In this document: piece after piece, positions 32,607-34,734 of the stretch
Numbering within the stretch: position 1 is the first letter of the stretch
How the letters are laid out: the number at the start of each line of letters is the position of its first letter
DNA from: Bacteroidia bacterium
GTDB taxonomy: Bacteria; Bacteroidota; Bacteroidia; Cytophagales; Cyclobacteriaceae
DNA length: 34,734 nt
Assembly (NCBI GenBank): GCA_030426345.1
Contig: JAUHYU010000056.1
Span: forward strand, 1 to 34,734
Direction: 5' to 3'
Position numbers and translations under genes: made by a program
The notes under the pieces: model-generated
What the model saw: only the letters and a program-made list of their open reading frames with translations
Told to the model about the DNA's origin: nothing
Database searches by the model: none

Positions 32607-34734
32607 ATGAAGCGACTCAATATAATTTTTGGAGGTATTTTATTATGCATTTTCAGTGCATGCCAACCAAACTCCAGGGATAAGGTCGTGGAACACAAGG
32701 GCATGTTTAGTACAATCCCTGCCGAGCAGTGGCAGGATGCCTTGATCAGCGGCAATGGCATTATGGGCATCATGGTTCATGGAGATCCCGTACATGAAAA
32801 AGTCATTTTTAACCATGAATTTTTGTATGAACCCCTAGGCTCTGAAAATGTCGAACCTCCCATGATTGGCAAATATTTGGCAGAGACCCGCGATTTGTTG
32901 CGGCAGAAAAAGTATGAAAAAGCCATCAATTTTTCATACGACATGGCTGTAAAAGAAGGATATGTAGGGCTTCAATGGACAGACCCTTACCATCCGGCTT
33001 TGGTTATGGATCTGGACCAACCTTTGGAGGGGGATTATACAGATTATAAAAGGTCGATCAACTTTGAATCTGGTGAGGTAAAGGTGGCATGGAAATCAAA
33101 TGGACTATCTCAAACAAGGAAAAGTTTCGTAAGCCGTGCGGACAATGTGATTGTCCAATTTATTGAAAATGATGCGCATAAAGTTAATTGTGCGCTGGAA
33201 ATGAAAATGCAGGGAGCCACCAAGGAGGATTGGGCGGGCCATCGGGAACTTCCTCCGGGGTACGAAGATTCCAAAATTTCAGTGGCAGAGGAATGGATGA
33301 CATTCAGGGTAAAGTATCGATTGAACGACAGGGGATATGAGGTGATCTCAAAAGTGATCGCTCCGGATGCAAAGCGGGAAGTGACAGATGGGATTCTTAA
33401 AATATCAGATGCAAAAAATATTTTGATTCTCAGCAGAATTGTAGCCCTCGATGATTATGCCAACAGCGCAGTGGAACTTACTAAAAAGGAGTTAGAAGGC
33501 TTAAAACCTGACTACGATTTTTTGCTCGAAAAACATGCTAAAATCCATGGAGTGATGTTCAACAGAGTAGCGTTTGATATTTATCCAGATGATCAAGGCC
33601 GGCATTCGTCGGAAGAGTTGATTGAAAATCAAATTTCTAAACCCGATTCGATCAATACTGAACTGTTGGAATCCATGTTCAACATGGGCAGGTATGCTTT
33701 GATAAGTTCGAGTGGGAATAACCCTCCAAATCTCATGGGAATCTGGAATGGGCAGTGGCGCCCCGCCTGGTCTGGTGATTTTACCACCGATGCCAATATC
33801 AACCTCCAGATTTCATCCGCCAATATTTGCAACCTCCCGGAAGCCATTGAGAGCTACATGAAAATGCTCGAACGTGTGGCTCCGGATTGGGAAATCAATG
33901 CGCGGAATTTGTATGGTTGCAGGGGGTATTTGGCGGGGCCACGCACATCGGGGCGGAGAGGATTGCACACACATTTCAATGTCAATTTCCCGGGTCACTT
34001 CTGGTTGGCTGGTGCAGCATGGCTTCTTGAGCCATGTTATGAATATTATCAGGTGTCGGGGGATAAAGAGTTTCTGACAGAACGATTGCTCCCGATGATG
34101 GAAAAAACGGCACTTTTTTTTGAAGACTTCCTTACGGAATATGATGAAAATGGAAACCTTTTTTTCGCACCATCCTATTCTCCAGAAAACAAGCCAGCTA
34201 ATTCAAATGTGTCAGCATCTGTCAATGCGACTATGGATATCGCCGCTGCAAAAGAGGTTTTCACCAACCTGATAACGATCTATGATGAGTTGGGGATACA
34301 ACCGGAAAAGAAAAAGCAGCTAGAAGATTTGTTGCAAAAATTACCGCCATATCTCATAAATGAAGATGGTGCCTTGAAAGAATGGGCTGCGGAAGATTTG
34401 ATGGACAATTATGACCATCGCCACGTTTCGCATCTTTATCCGGTCTGGCCTGGGCATGAAATCAATCCTGAAGACACTCCAGAACTTTTCAAGGCGGCGA
34501 CCGTTGCCGCAGAAAAAAGAGGGTCTGGAAATGAATCTGCACATGGGCTCACGCACATGGCATTGATCGGGGCCAGGTTAAAGCAACCTTGGTTGGTATT
34601 CAAAAACCTCAACTTCATGTTGTCCAATAAATTTATTTACAGAGGATTGTTTACCTCCCACAATCCTAATCTGAAGATTTTCAATTCAGATGCCTTGTGC
34701 AGCTTTCCAGCGGTCATTGCCGAATCTTTGGTTT
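32607..34734 (+). CDS. GH95-like alpha-L-fucosidase/galactosidase lipoprotein (3' end outside the window)
   Basis: The first 709 codons of a GH95-type enzyme; the frame stays open to the right edge. ATG 32607 gives the lipoprotein signal MKRLNIIFGGILLCIFSAC (Cys19). The N-terminal beta domain begins with PAEQWQDALISGNGIMGIMVHGDPVHE, the family's opening. The (alpha/alpha)6 part has NPPNLMGIWNGQWRPAWSGDFTTDANINLQ, equivalent to the QPANLQGIWN..TTNIN block with the catalytic-site Asn pair, and GALKEWAAEDLMDNYDHRHVSHLYPVWPG, which carries the likely acid Glu. Known GH95 enzymes act on alpha-1,2-L-fucose or alpha-L-galactose. The base residue expected near the C-terminus is not visible here. It follows the GH110-like gene by 90 bp. 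Confidence 0.87.
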   Translation, partial: MKRLNIIFGGILLCIFSACQPNSRDKVVEHKGMFSTIPAEQWQDALISGNGIMGIMVHGDPVHEKVIFNHEFLYEPLGSENVEPPMIGKYLAETRDLLRQKKYEKAINFSYDMAVKEGYVGLQWTDPYHPALVMDLDQPLEGDYTDYKRSINFESGEVKVAWKSNGLSQTRKSFVSRADNVIVQFIENDAHKVNCALEMKMQGATKEDWAGHRELPPGYEDSKISVAEEWMTFRVKYRLNDRGYEVISKVIAPDAKREVTDGILKISDAKNILILSRIVALDDYANSAVELTKKELEGLKPDYDFLLEKHAKIHGVMFNRVAFDIYPDDQGRHSSEELIENQISKPDSINTELLESMFNMGRYALISSSGNNPPNLMGIWNGQWRPAWSGDFTTDANINLQISSANICNLPEAIESYMKMLERVAPDWEINARNLYGCRGYLAGPRTSGRRGLHTHFNVNFPGHFWLAGAAWLLEPCYEYYQVSGDKEFLTERLLPMMEKTALFFEDFLTEYDENGNLFFAPSYSPENKPANSNVSASVNATMDIAAAKEVFTNLITIYDELGIQPEKKKQLEDLLQKLPPYLINEDGALKEWAAEDLMDNYDHRHVSHLYPVWPGHEINPEDTPELFKAATVAAEKRGSGNESAHGLTHMALIGARLKQPWLVFKNLNFMLSNKFIYRGLFTSHNPNLKIFNSDALCSFPAVIAESLV

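Overview
The window looks like chromosomal DNA from an aerobic, polysaccharide-degrading member of the Bacteroidota, probably a marine or environmental member of the Cytophagales. The reasons are an ECF sigma / FecR / STN-SusC / SusD polysaccharide-utilisation locus (PUL), many lipoproteins, carboxypeptidase-regulatory-like domains, TAnnTTTG-type promoter boxes, low-to-moderate GC and CRTAC1, PqaA and TAT-exported Gfo/Idh families. No tRNA, rRNA, CRISPR array, insertion sequence or phage gene was recognised. The taxonomic call is inference.

Left part (1-2.8 kb): a broken SCP2-domain tail, then two minus-strand genes, an M90 (MtfA-like) zinc peptidase with a SEC-C tail and an unrecognised multi-pass membrane protein. 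2.9-10.5 kb: a five-gene plus-strand cluster encoding a Tm-1-like (UPF0261) protein, an MFS transporter, a PEP-hydrolase-like TIM barrel, a cupin, and a 1106-residue lipoprotein combining a dehydrogenase propeller, an alpha-helical repeat, an azurin-like copper domain and a ThuA-like domain. The plant Tm-1 resistance protein carries the first and third of these as one polypeptide; here they are separate genes with a transporter between them. The cluster ends at a perfect 56-nt palindrome. This is the best candidate for an undescribed pathway.

10.6-16.9 kb: a minus-strand accessory stretch holding a degraded ORF, a sulfotransferase, rRNA methylase RlmF, a carboxypeptidase-regulatory/beta-barrel protein, a PqaA-family hydrolase and a TAT-exported, GH109-like Gfo/Idh protein. 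It is punctuated by copies of a ccatgg-centred palindrome. In three places in the window (two here, one near 2.7 kb) the palindrome is joined to a conserved promoter-like box and leader that sits about 90 nt before the start codon of an unrelated gene.

17.0-34.7 kb: a PUL read on the plus strand: ECF sigma, FecR, STN-SusC, SusD, a CRTAC1 lipoprotein, two compact GH101-like proteins in tandem, an (alpha/alpha)6 glycosidase-like protein, a GH110-like beta-helix enzyme, and a GH95-like lipoprotein cut by the window edge. Sigma, FecR and the STN domain suggest substrate sensing through the SusC receptor. The enzyme set (alpha-GalNAc-type, alpha-1,3-Gal-type, alpha-L-Fuc/Gal-type) suggests a mucin-like or blood-group-like glycan. 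No sulfatase is visible, which argues against a heavily sulfated algal galactan. The substrate is inference from family names only.
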